From positions 1 to 36,252 of the forward strand of contig JAFQHF010000057.1 of the NCBI GenBank assembly GCA_017398105.1: a stretch of DNA of 36,252 bases, given 5' to 3'. The translations under genes were made by a program, and so were the position numbers. Each line of letters opens with the position of its first letter. The first letter of the stretch is position 1. This DNA is from Oscillospiraceae bacterium. Lineage in GTDB: Bacteria > Bacillota_A > Clostridia > Oscillospirales > Oscillospiraceae. Positions 14,940 through 22,822 of this stretch are shown here, piece by piece. The notes beneath the pieces are model-generated. The model saw only the letters and a list, made by a program, of their open reading frames with translations. It ran no database searches and was not told where the DNA came from.

Positions 14940-15085
14940 GTAGGGCGGGGGCATGACCCCGCCGACCCCCCGCAACTCTCTTCCTGCCAAAATCGGTGCA
15001 GACAGGCATAGATTTCAGCTTAATGCACCTATCAGAAGCACGGCAATATATATACCTGCGCGGCGGGGGCATGCCCCCGCCCTAC
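14940..15085. repeat. Paired palindrome element, family B (copy 3), purD-purL gap
   Basis: Left arm begins GTAGGGCGGGGGCATGACCC at 14940, 13 bases after the purD stop. The right arm ends CCGCCCTAC at 15085, before the purL AGGAGG. Confidence 0.87.
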
Positions 15086-15119
15086 GAGAAAGAAAACCGA
15101 TACTAGGAGGAAAAACCCC

Positions 15120-18100
15120 ATGGTTTATCGCGTATTTGTAGAAAAAAAAGAAGGCCTGGCCAATGAGGCCAAGAGCCTGCTGAATGAGGCGAAGAATCTG
15201 CTGGGCATGGAAAACCTGGAAGATGTCCGCCTGTTCAACCGTTACGACGCTGAAAACATCACCGAGGAGCTGTTCAACTACTCCGTGAAGACCGTTTTCT
15301 CCGAGCCTCAGCTGGACATCGCTTCCGCATCCATTGATCTGCCCGGCGCTTACGTTTTCGCTGTGGAGGCTCTGCCCGGTCAGTTCGACCAGCGCGCCGA
15401 CTCCGCTGCCCAGTGCATCCAGATCATCGCCCAGGGCGATCGTCCCCTGATCCGCACCGCCAAGGTCTACGCCCTGTACGGCGCTCTGACCGAGGCTGAC
15501 ATCGCTGCGTTCAAGAAGCATGTGATCAACGCCGTGGAAAGCCGGGAAGCCGCCCTGGAGCTGCCCGAGACCCTGGCTGTGGAATATGCCGCACCCCAGA
15601 GCGTTGCCACTGTGGAGGGCTTCATTTCCATGGACGAAACGGCTCTGGCCCAGCTGCTGGACAATCTGGGTCTTGCCATGGATCTGGACGATCTGAAGTT
15701 CCTGCAGAACTACTTCTGCAGCGAGGAACAGCGCGATCCCACCATCACCGAGATCCGCGTGGTGGACACCTACTGGTCCGACCACTGCCGTCATACCACC
15801 TTCTCCACCCACATCGACAATGTCCGCATCGATGATCCCGCCGTGCAGGCTGCCTACGAGCGGTATCTGGCCGCCCGTGTGGAAGTTTACGGCGAGGAAA
15901 AGGCCGCTGTGCGTCCCCAGACGCTGATGGACGTTGCTACCATCGGCACCAAGACCCTGAAGAAGCGGGGCCTGCTGCCTGAGCTGGACGAGTCCGAGGA
16001 GATCAACGCCTGCTCCATCCATGTCACTGCCACCGTCAACGGCGAGGATCAGGACTGGCTGCTGATGTTCAAGAACGAGACCCACAACCATCCCACCGAG
16101 ATCGAGCCCTTCGGCGGCGCTGCCACCTGTATCGGCGGCTGCATCCGTGACCCCCTGTCCGGCCGTGCCTATGTCCATCAGGCCATGCGCGTCACCGGCG
16201 CAGGCGACCCCCGCAAGACCCTGGCTGAGACTCTGCCCGGCAAGCTGCCCCAGAGAAAGATCTGCCAGACTGCCGCCGCCGGTTACTCCTCCTACGGCAA
16301 CCAGATCGGTCTGGCCACCGGCCATGTTGCCGAAATGTATCACGACGGCTATGTGGCAAAGCGCCTGGAGTGCGGCGCCGTTGTGGCCGCTGCTCCTGCC
16401 TACAATGTCCGCCGGGAACGTCCCGCTGCCGGCGATGTGATCATCCTGCTGGGCGGCCGTACCGGCCGTGACGGCATCGGCGGTGCCACCGGCTCCTCCA
16501 AGAGCCACAACATGAAGTCCCTGACCACCATGGCTTCCGAAGTCCAGAAGGGCAACGCTCCCGAGGAGCGCAAGATCCAGAGACTGTTCCGGAATCCTGA
16601 GGTCACCCGTCTGATCAAGCGCTGCAACGACTTCGGTGCAGGCGGCGTTTCCGTTGCCATCGGCGAGCTGGCTCCCGGCCTGCAGATCGATCTGGATGCT
16701 GTCCGTAAGAAGTACGACGGTCTGGACGGCACCGAGATCGCCATCTCCGAATCCCAGGAGCGTATGGCTGTCTGCGTGGAAGCCAAGGATGCCGACAAGT
16801 TCATCGCCCTGGCCCAGTCCGAAAACCTGGAAGCCTACCGGGTTGCTGTGGTCACCGAGGAAGAGCGCATGGTCATGCACTGGAAGGGCCAGACCATCGC
16901 CAACCTGAGCCGCGCTTTCCTGGATACCAACGGTGCTGTCAAGCACACCCAGGCCCACGTCACCGAGAAGGATCTGTCTGTCCTGAGCAAGGCTCTGTAC
17001 GGTAATCTGCGTGAAATGGCCGCTGACCTGAAGACCGCCTCCCAGAGAGGCCTGGTGGAGCGTTTCGACGCCACCATCGGTGCAGGCTCCGTCACCATGC
17101 CCTTCGGCGGCAAGCGCCAGCTGACCCCCGCTCAGTCCATGGCCGCAGTGCTGCCCGTGCTGCCCGGTCAGGAGACTGATCAGGCCTCTGTCTTCGCATG
17201 GGGCTGCGATCCTGACCTGCTGTCCACCGATCCTTACTCCGGCGCCCATGCCGCCATCTATAACTCCGTTGCCAAGCTGGTTGCCGCTGGCTGCGACTAC
17301 AAGCTGGCTTATCTGACCCTGCAGGAGTTCTTCGAAAAGCTGAAGAACGAGCCTGCCCGCTGGGGCAAGCCCCTGGCCGCTCTGCTGGGCGCACTGGACG
17401 CACAGCTGGAGCTGGGTGCTGCTGCCATCGGCGGAAAGGACTCCATGTCCGGTACCTTCCTGGATCTGGATGTTCCCCCCACGCTGATCTCCTTCGCAAT
17501 TGCTCCCATCAAAAAGCAGGATGTCATCACCTCCGAATTCAAGGAAGCCGGTCACCCCGTCTACCTGTTCGGCGCTGCTGAGGACGGTGCTGAGAGCCTG
17601 AAGAAGTCCTGGGAAGCACTGCATGAACTACACAAGGCCGGCAAGGTCAAGGCTGCCTGGGCTGTGGAGCGCGGCATCGGCGAAGCTGTCATGAAGATGT
17701 CCTTCGGCAACAATATTGGTTTCAAGTCCGAATCCAACATTGGCAATATCTGGCATCTGGGCATGTACGGCCATCTGGTTGCTGAGCTGACCGAGGATGT
17801 ATCTATCCCCGGTGTTCTGAAGATTGGCCACACCACCGAAAATGACATCATCTCCCTGAACGGAGACGCCGCCACCATCGAAGAGCTGTACAAGCTGAAT
17901 TCCGATACCCTGGAAGATGTCTACCCCGTCCATGCCAATGAGAATATCGGAGAAATCAAGACCTTCTCCTTCGAGGGCAAGTGCGATATCGCCCCCGCCA
18001 ACAAGGTTGCCAAGCCCAAGGTTCTGATTCCCGTCTTCCCCGGCACCAACTGTGAGTACGACTCCGCCCGTGCTGTGGAAAAGGCCGGCGCTGAGGCTGA

Positions 18101-18812
18101 AATCTATGTGATCCGCAACCTGACCGCTGAGGATGTTGCCCGCAGCGTGGAAGAGTTCTCCGCAAAGGTAAAGACTGCCCAGATGATCTTCATCCCCGGC
18201 GGCTTCTCCGGCGGCGACGAGCCCGACGGCTCCGCAAAGTTCATCACCGCCTTCTTCCGCAACCCCGCTGTCAAGGAAGCCGTCACCGACCTGCTGGACA
18301 ACCGGGACGGCCTGATGTGCGGTATCTGCAACGGCTTCCAGGCGCTGATCAAGCTGGGTCTGGTGCCCTACGGCAAGATCATCGACACCGATGAAAACTG
18401 CCCCACCCTGACCTTCAACAACATCAGCCGCCACCAGAGCCGCATCGTGCATACCCGCATCGCCTCCACCAAGAGCCCCTGGCTGAGCCTGATGAATGTG
18501 GGCGATGTGGTGAATGTGCCCATTTCCCACGGCGAAGGCAAGTTCCTGGCATCTCCCGAGCTGATCGCACAGCTGGCTGCCAACGGCCAGATCGCCACTC
18601 AGTACGTTGACCTGGAGGGCAATGCCACCGCAGACATCGACTTCAACCCCAACGGCTCCCTGTATGCCATCGAGGGTATCACCTCTCCCGACGGCCGTGT
18701 CTTCGGTAAGATGGGCCACAGCGAGCGTATCGGCGACGGACTGTACAAGAACGTCCCCGGCGAATATGATATCCAGATGTTCAAGGCTGCTGTGCAGTAT
18801 TTCAACAAGTAA
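15120..18812 (+). CDS. purL: Phosphoribosylformylglycinamidine synthase, fused PurL-PurQ
   Basis: A 1230-residue fused enzyme converting FGAR to FGAM with glutamine and ATP. The synthetase part shows VVDTYWSDHCRHTTF near residue 215 and MFKNETHNHPTEIEPFGG near 317. The C-terminal glutaminase starts near 965 (VLIPVFPGTNCEYD) and has a complete triad: Cys1070 in MCGICNGFQ, and His1200 and Glu1202 in GHSER. This contrasts with the lost glutaminase site of PurF in the same operon. No purS or separate purQ is needed. AGGAGG lies 9 bases before the ATG. Last gene of the operon. Confidence 0.95.
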   Translation: MVYRVFVEKKEGLANEAKSLLNEAKNLLGMENLEDVRLFNRYDAENITEELFNYSVKTVFSEPQLDIASASIDLPGAYVFAVEALPGQFDQRADSAAQCIQIIAQGDRPLIRTAKVYALYGALTEADIAAFKKHVINAVESREAALELPETLAVEYAAPQSVATVEGFISMDETALAQLLDNLGLAMDLDDLKFLQNYFCSEEQRDPTITEIRVVDTYWSDHCRHTTFSTHIDNVRIDDPAVQAAYERYLAARVEVYGEEKAAVRPQTLMDVATIGTKTLKKRGLLPELDESEEINACSIHVTATVNGEDQDWLLMFKNETHNHPTEIEPFGGAATCIGGCIRDPLSGRAYVHQAMRVTGAGDPRKTLAETLPGKLPQRKICQTAAAGYSSYGNQIGLATGHVAEMYHDGYVAKRLECGAVVAAAPAYNVRRERPAAGDVIILLGGRTGRDGIGGATGSSKSHNMKSLTTMASEVQKGNAPEERKIQRLFRNPEVTRLIKRCNDFGAGGVSVAIGELAPGLQIDLDAVRKKYDGLDGTEIAISESQERMAVCVEAKDADKFIALAQSENLEAYRVAVVTEEERMVMHWKGQTIANLSRAFLDTNGAVKHTQAHVTEKDLSVLSKALYGNLREMAADLKTASQRGLVERFDATIGAGSVTMPFGGKRQLTPAQSMAAVLPVLPGQETDQASVFAWGCDPDLLSTDPYSGAHAAIYNSVAKLVAAGCDYKLAYLTLQEFFEKLKNEPARWGKPLAALLGALDAQLELGAAAIGGKDSMSGTFLDLDVPPTLISFAIAPIKKQDVITSEFKEAGHPVYLFGAAEDGAESLKKSWEALHELHKAGKVKAAWAVERGIGEAVMKMSFGNNIGFKSESNIGNIWHLGMYGHLVAELTEDVSIPGVLKIGHTTENDIISLNGDAATIEELYKLNSDTLEDVYPVHANENIGEIKTFSFEGKCDIAPANKVAKPKVLIPVFPGTNCEYDSARAVEKAGAEAEIYVIRNLTAEDVARSVEEFSAKVKTAQMIFIPGGFSGGDEPDGSAKFITAFFRNPAVKEAVTDLLDNRDGLMCGICNGFQALIKLGLVPYGKIIDTDENCPTLTFNNISRHQSRIVHTRIASTKSPWLSLMNVGDVVNVPISHGEGKFLASPELIAQLAANGQIATQYVDLEGNATADIDFNPNGSLYAIEGITSPDGRVFGKMGHSERIGDGLYKNVPGEYDIQMFKAAVQYFNK

Positions 18813-18826
18813 TCTTCCCATAAAAA

Positions 18827-18862
18827 GATCCCGGATGGTTCACCATCCGGGATTCCTTATTT
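18827..18862 (+). terminator. Terminator at the end of the purine operon
   Basis: A 12-bp GATCCCGGATGG hairpin with TTCA loop lies 14 bases after the purL stop. The plus-strand T-run is weak (TCCTTATTT); on the minus strand TTTTTA follows, so it may act in both directions. Confidence 0.75.
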
Positions 18863-18866
18863 ATCA

Positions 18867-19317
18867 GATAAATTATCGTTTGTCGGCATGGGCCGACGGC
18901 CAATACGTGTTCGGTGCACTGCTTGTCGTTACTTCCCTGACCCGCTCGGTATCGTTACTGCGGTAGATGATCATTTATGCATCAATATCTGTAGGGCGGG
19001 GTCACGACCCCGCCGACCCGCTATCGAGGATTGCCGCGGATGGTATGATTGCATTTGTTACATTTTGCACCGTTTTTTACCTGGGCAATTTCGTAACCTG
19101 CTCGGCGGGGTGGTGCTCCGCGCAGCGAATCTGTAATACTGATGATTGCCGGGGGCAATCATACAAAAAAATTATATGACCCCGCCCTACAGTTGATGCT
19201 GCGAAAACGATAAATTACCGCAGTAACGAACCGAGCGGGTTTGGGCAGTTACGATTCCCGCTGCACCGAGCACGCATTGGCCGTCGGCCCATGCCGACAA
19301 ACGATAATTTACCGCAC
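18867..19317. repeat. Nested repeat: outer 110-bp inverted repeats (family G) around a family B element
   Basis: The left copy (18867-18977) and the right copy (19206-19317) are reverse complements over about 110 bp with scattered differences, sharing TTATCGTTTGTCGGCATGGG and CCCGCTCGGT. They enclose a family B pair at 18991-19190. Partial copies occur at 27004-27025, 27195-27223 and 30957-31025. The interval 18813-19374 has no gene; this element fills it. Confidence 0.82.
18991..19190. repeat. Family B element (copy 4) with interrupted right palindrome
   Basis: The left palindrome (18991-19014) is intact. The right one is split: CGGCGGGGT at 19103-19111 and ATGACCCCGCCCTAC at 19176-19190 are separated by about 64 bp. 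The insert contains its own 9-bp ATGATTGCC/GGCAATCAT hairpin followed by an A-run. Confidence 0.75.
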
Positions 19318-19337
19318 AACTACACTCCCGCACCGAC

Positions 19338-19365
19338 AAAAACCCCCAGCCTTTTGGGCTGGGGG
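19338..19365 (-). terminator. Terminator of the rpmH-rnpA-yidD-yidC-jag cluster
   Basis: Minus strand: CCCCCAGCC hairpin with a short loop followed by TTTTT. It lies 10 bases after the jag stop codon. Confidence 0.88.
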
Positions 19366-19374
19366 CGTTGCGCA

Positions 19375-20331
19375 TTATCTGACGTACTCGATCACGACGC
19401 GGCGGTTGGGTTCCACGCCGGTGGAGTGGGTGGTGATGTTCTCCATATCCTGCAGGGCAGCATGGATCACGTGACGCTCGTAGGCGTTCATGGGCTCCAG
19501 GGTGGTGCGGCGGCGGGCCTTCAGAACCTGCTGTGCCTTCTTACGGGCATAGCGGCGCAGGCTGTCCTCACGCTTCTCCCGGTAGCACTCGGCATCCACA
19601 TTGATGCGGATGTGACCTTCCACATCCCGGTTGATGGTGTAGTTGGCCAGGTGCTGGATGGCATCCAGGGTATCACCCCGGCGGCCAATCAGATAACCCA
19701 GATCGTCGCCAACCAGGTCTACCTTGTAAGTATTGCCGTCAGCCTTGAAGCAGTGGGGCACGGCCTTGGAATCCATGTGCTCCAGCAGGCCCTTGATAAA
19801 GGTTTCGATCTTTTCCTCCACAGAGCCGGGCTCTGCGGGGGTGTAAACCTTGGGGGCCTCTGCCTTCTTTTCGGCCTTAGGCTTCTCCTGCTTGGGAGCC
19901 TTGGGAGCTTTGGGTGCTTCGGGCTTCTTCTCTGCCTTGGGGGCCTTGGGAGCCTCAGGCTTCTTTTCAGGCTTGGGCTTTTCCTGCTTGGGAGCCTTGG
20001 GGGCTTCCTGCTTGGGCTCGGGCTTGGCCTCAGCCTTGGGAGCTTCCTGCTTGGGCTCCGCCTTCTTCACAGGAGCGGCAGCCTTGGGCTTGCTGCGGGA
20101 TGCGCTTCCCAGGGCGCTCTTGGGCTTCTCCGGCACCTTTTCCACCACGGGGTCAGGAACCTCATAGGTCACCTGAACCTTGGCAGGCTGGGCGCCAAAG
20201 CCCAGGAAGCCTGCCTTGGGCAGAGCCAGCACCTGATAGGTGATGTCATCGCGCTCCAGACCCAGCTGGGTCAGCGCAGCTTCAACAGCAAGCTCAATGG
20301 TCTTGCCGGTGGTTACGATGGTCTTTTCCAT
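19375..20331 (-). CDS. jag: RNA-binding protein Jag/KhpB (SpoIIIJ-associated)
   Basis: A 318-residue RNA-binding protein. In Firmicutes Jag/KhpB/EloR works with KhpA and influences cell elongation and division. Three parts are visible: the Jag-N domain (1-55, with KAGFLGFGAQPAKVQVTYE), a long Lys/Pro/Ala-rich linker (about 65-170) made of repeated KPEAPKAPK-like units, and C-terminal KH (GYLIGRRGDTLDAIQHL) and R3H (EPMNAYERHVIHAAL) domains. The linker is unusually long and makes the protein about 100 residues longer than B. subtilis Jag. The start lies 3 bases after the yidC stop, with its GGAGGA inside the yidC end, so translation is coupled. Confidence 0.94.
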   Translation of the reverse strand: MEKTIVTTGKTIELAVEAALTQLGLERDDITYQVLALPKAGFLGFGAQPAKVQVTYEVPDPVVEKVPEKPKSALGSASRSKPKAAAPVKKAEPKQEAPKAEAKPEPKQEAPKAPKQEKPKPEKKPEAPKAPKAEKKPEAPKAPKAPKQEKPKAEKKAEAPKVYTPAEPGSVEEKIETFIKGLLEHMDSKAVPHCFKADGNTYKVDLVGDDLGYLIGRRGDTLDAIQHLANYTINRDVEGHIRINVDAECYREKREDSLRRYARKKAQQVLKARRRTTLEPMNAYERHVIHAALQDMENITTHSTGVEPNRRVVIEYVR

Positions 20332-20334
20332 GGT

Positions 20335-21576
20335 TTAGTCCTCCGTGGAATAGCGGTTGGGATCGTAGTTGCGGCCCTTGCAGTAAGGACGGCTGGGGAT
20401 ACCGGACATGCAGGAAGCAGTGTCCTCTTCTTCATCCACGATGCCCTTCTTGGCAGCGTACTCCTTGGCTGCGGCAGCCTTGGCTGCGTTTTCCAGCTCA
20501 CGCTGCTGCTTCTGGAGCTTCTTCTTGCTGGTGTTGGTGGTGATGCCATCAGGGTTGGCAGCCCGGCGCTCGGCACGGATGCGCTCCTTCTCAGCCTCCA
20601 GACGCTCCTCTTCCAGAGCTCTCTGCAGGCGGACAGCATCCTCGGCATCATAGATCTTGCGGTAGTGGCTGGTCATAATGGGATCGATGCACATACGGAA
20701 TACGCCGCCGATGAACCAGTACAGGCTGAGGCCCGCGGACACGGTGAAGCCGATCCACAGAGACATCAGGGGCATCATCCACATCATCATCTGGGTGGAC
20801 TGGTTCTGCTGGGACTTCTTGGCAGTCTCCTCGTCCTGGATGCCCTTCTCATTGGTAACAACAGAGTCATTGGTCTTCTGGTTGATCCACATGCTCAGAA
20901 CCTGAGAACCGGCAGACAGCATGGGGATCAGGAAAGCGCCGATGTGTGCCCAGTCCCATACCCAGGTGGGGGACAGGAAGTTGAACTGGGGAATGGCGCC
21001 CAGGTTGATGCCGAAGAAATCGAAGTTGATACCGGCCAGGGTGGTCTCGCTGATGCCGGGGATCGCAGCCTTCAGCTGCTCAGCAAACTGAGGGATAGCC
21101 TGAGCTGCAGAAACCTGATCATAGTAGCTGTTGTTCAGGTTGAACATCTCAGGGGCAGCTTCCTTGATGATGGCAATAATCTGAACGATAACCTCTTCAG
21201 ACTCCATCAGGATGTAAGTCATGGGTTCCCGGATCACGGTGAACAGGGGGAACAGGATGAACATGGGGATCAGGCTCCACAGACAGCCGCCGCCCATGGA
21301 AACGCCTTCGTCCTGGTACAGCTTCTGCAGCAGCTCATTCTGCTTCTGAGCATCGTTGGCATAACGGGTCTGGATGTCCTGGATGCGGGGGGTCAGACGG
21401 GACATCTTCATCATATTCTTCTTGGACTTTGCATTGATGGGGGTCAGAACAGCCTGAACCGCCAGGGCAAAGATGATCATGGCAACGCCATAGTTGTTTG
21501 TCAGGTTATACAGCTGACCCAGCAGCCAGCCAAAGGGCACGGTTACCAGATCGGATAACTGAAATGCGAGAAACAT
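20335..21576 (-). CDS. yidC: YidC/Oxa1 family membrane protein insertase
   Basis: A 413-residue insertase that places proteins in the cytoplasmic membrane. It has five likely membrane segments: about 10-28, 31-48, 103-120, 220-240 and 275-305, with a cytosolic hairpin (KSKKNMMKMSRL) after the second. The extracytoplasmic loop (about 125-215) is longer than in B. subtilis. The C-tail is long and charged (about 320-413). A notable difference is Gln41 in the FALAVQAVLTPI helix, where Gram-positive YidC proteins have a conserved groove Arg or Lys. No lipobox is seen. AAGGAGG lies 7 bases before ATG. The downstream jag gene is the usual partner. Confidence 0.93.
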   Translation of the reverse strand: MFLAFQLSDLVTVPFGWLLGQLYNLTNNYGVAMIIFALAVQAVLTPINAKSKKNMMKMSRLTPRIQDIQTRYANDAQKQNELLQKLYQDEGVSMGGGCLWSLIPMFILFPLFTVIREPMTYILMESEEVIVQIIAIIKEAAPEMFNLNNSYYDQVSAAQAIPQFAEQLKAAIPGISETTLAGINFDFFGINLGAIPQFNFLSPTWVWDWAHIGAFLIPMLSAGSQVLSMWINQKTNDSVVTNEKGIQDEETAKKSQQNQSTQMMMWMMPLMSLWIGFTVSAGLSLYWFIGGVFRMCIDPIMTSHYRKIYDAEDAVRLQRALEEERLEAEKERIRAERRAANPDGITTNTSKKKLQKQQRELENAAKAAAAKEYAAKKGIVDEEEDTASCMSGIPSRPYCKGRNYDPNRYSTED

Positions 21577-21612
21577 TGACTTTCCTCCTTAGTTGTGTGG
21601 AAAAAACGGAAG

Positions 21613-21825
21613 TCACGGTACGGGATCGAAAATATCCCCCTTGTAAAAAGGATGACAGCGGAGAATCCGCCGAAGGGCAAGCCATCCGCCCTTCAAAACC
21701 CCGTATTTACAGATGGCTTCTGCAGCATAGGCGCTGCAGGTGGGCCGGAACCGGCATTTGCCGGGAAAGGCCGGAGAAATATTGCGCTGGTAAAAGCGAA
21801 TCAGAGCAAGCAGGATGGTTTTCAT
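21613..21825 (-). CDS. yidD: Membrane protein insertion efficiency factor YidD
   Basis: A 70-residue amphipathic membrane-associated protein that assists YidC-dependent insertion. The family pattern is complete: [19 protein letters not shown], then [12 protein letters not shown] with the conserved Cys-Ser-x-Tyr, and [17 protein letters not shown]. It overlaps the rnpA stop by four bases (ATGA), a common arrangement. 36 bases separate it from yidC. Confidence 0.95.
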   Translation of the reverse strand: MKTILLALIRFYQRNISPAFPGKCRFRPTCSAYAAEAICKYGVLKGGWLALRRILRCHPFYKGDIFDPVP

Positions 21826-22166
21826 TGGCCGTCCTCGTGCAGGAGCCTGGCCTTTTTCGCCAGGGCCAGATAGCTCTTGGTCAGCTTGTCGAAGGGAGCG
21901 TCCACAGCTTTGGATCTTGCCACCACCACGATATCCCAGCCGGTCTGGAACTTGTCCTCGTTCAGCCGGTACACCTCCCGCAGACGGCGGCGGGTGCGGT
22001 TGCGGATATGGGCCTTACCCAGCTTCTTGCTGACAGTGATGCCCACCCGGTTGCCTTCCGTCCGGTTCTTCCGGGCGTAGAGCACCAGATAGCCGTCGGC
22101 AAAGCCGCTGGTATGATAAAGGCGGCGGAAAATGTGATTCAGTTTTAAACTTGTGGAAAATTTCAT
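21822..22166 (-). CDS. rnpA: Ribonuclease P protein component
   Basis: A 114-residue basic protein that, with the RnpB RNA, trims the 5' ends of tRNA precursors. The RNR signature is present in [17 protein letters not shown] (about 54-70), and the N-terminal [16 protein letters not shown] region forms the central cleft strand. ATG at 22166 was chosen because GGGGAG precedes it and [10 protein letters not shown] is a normal start; the open frame continues upstream into the palindromic repeat and should not be counted as protein. Confidence 0.93.
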   Translation of the reverse strand: MKFSTSLKLNHIFRRLYHTSGFADGYLVLYARKNRTEGNRVGITVSKKLGKAHIRNRTRRRLREVYRLNEDKFQTGWDIVVVARSKAVDAPFDKLTKSYLALAKKARLLHEDGQ

Positions 22167-22199
22167 AAAATACGCTCCCCGATTCAAGACGGAAACCTT

Positions 22200-22338
22200 G
22201 TAGGGCGGGGTCATGACCCCGCCGACGCACTTACCGTTAATAAAGTGCATCGTTTAATACCTGATCGGTAACTGTTCCTCACAGATTCGGCCATGCAAAT
22301 ATTGCAGGCTGATCGGCGGGGTCATGACCCCGCCCTAC
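22200..22338. repeat. Paired palindrome element, family B (copy 5), between rnpA and rpmH
   Basis: Left palindrome GTAGGGCGGGGTCATGACCC from 22200, right inverted copy ending CCGCCCTACA near 22338. It sits within what is normally a tight rpmH-rnpA gap. Confidence 0.87.
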
Positions 22339-22383
22339 AGTGTATACTGTGTGGCAAGTACATTGTTCCCAGGCATACCCTAT

Positions 22384-22421
22384 TAAAAAGGGAGCGGGGC
22401 GAATGATGCATTCACCCCGCT
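22384..22421 (-). terminator. Hairpin terminator/attenuator between rpmH and rnpA
   Basis: Minus strand: a 13-bp stem (AGCGGGGTGAATG with one G-T pair) and 3-nt loop, followed by CCCTTTTTAAT. It should end most rpmH transcripts and let only part continue into rnpA. Confidence 0.78.
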
Positions 22422-22478
22422 GTAGCTCCCGTTTCGCTTATGCGCGCATATTTCAGTTGTGTCGATTCACACTGCGCA

Positions 22479-22613
22479 TCAGGCGGACAGAACCTTGCGG
22501 CCCTTTGCACGACGGCGGGCCAGAACCTTACGGCCGTTGGAAGTAGCCATTCTCTGACGGAAACCGTGAACCTTGGAACGATGACGACGGCTGGGCTGGT
22601 AGGTACGCTTCAT
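22479..22613 (-). CDS. rpmH: 50S ribosomal protein L34
   Basis: A 44-residue, very basic ribosomal protein. The sequence begins [18 protein letters not shown] and ends [12 protein letters not shown], the universal L34 pattern. AGGAGG lies 10 bases before the ATG. First gene of the rpmH-rnpA-yidD-yidC-jag cluster, but dnaA, its usual divergent neighbour in many bacteria, is not here. Confidence 0.97.
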   Translation of the reverse strand: MKRTYQPSRRHRSKVHGFRQRMATSNGRKVLARRRAKGRKVLSA

Positions 22614-22706
22614 AACACTTACACCTCCTAAATTTCTTTTTTCATATGCTCGACAGCCTTACGGCCGCAGCAACACATAGTAAACGACTTTAACAGTCAC
22701 CCGATC

Positions 22707-22735
22707 ATTATAACCGAAAATGTCGGTTTGGTCAA
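22707..22735 (-). promoter_or_regulatory. Promoter of rpmH
   Basis: Minus strand: TTGACC (22730-22735), 17-bp spacer, TATAAT (22707-22712). Leader about 85 nt. Confidence 0.85.
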
Positions 22736-22784
22736 TCTTTTTTTACGGTTTTCGGAAATTTAAATTATACTCTTTCAAAAATTC

Positions 22785-22810
22785 AGGGCGGATTCAAAAT
22801 CCGCCCCTAC
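22785..22810. repeat. Solitary family A palindrome
   Basis: A single AGGGCGGATT..AATCCGCCCCTAC palindrome just after the typA stop at 22823, without a mate. It could serve as the end of the typA transcript; an AT-rich stretch follows on the minus strand. Confidence 0.75.
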
Positions 22811-22822
22811 AATGTGGATATC

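Noticed and set aside
19291..21558. Long 755-codon plus-strand frame opposite jag and yidC
   Set aside because: It is a shadow of the two genes; the Gly/Leu-rich composition mirrors the Lys/Pro/Ala-rich Jag linker, and the minus strand has clear domain matches.
22167..22250. N-terminal extension of RnpA
   Set aside because: The extension translates palindromic repeat sequence, and [10 protein letters not shown] at 22166 with GGGGAG upstream is a normal RnpA start.
22640..22820. Replication origin upstream of rpmH
   Set aside because: Only one imperfect DnaA-box-like sequence, no dnaA or dnaN, and a normal promoter explains the region.
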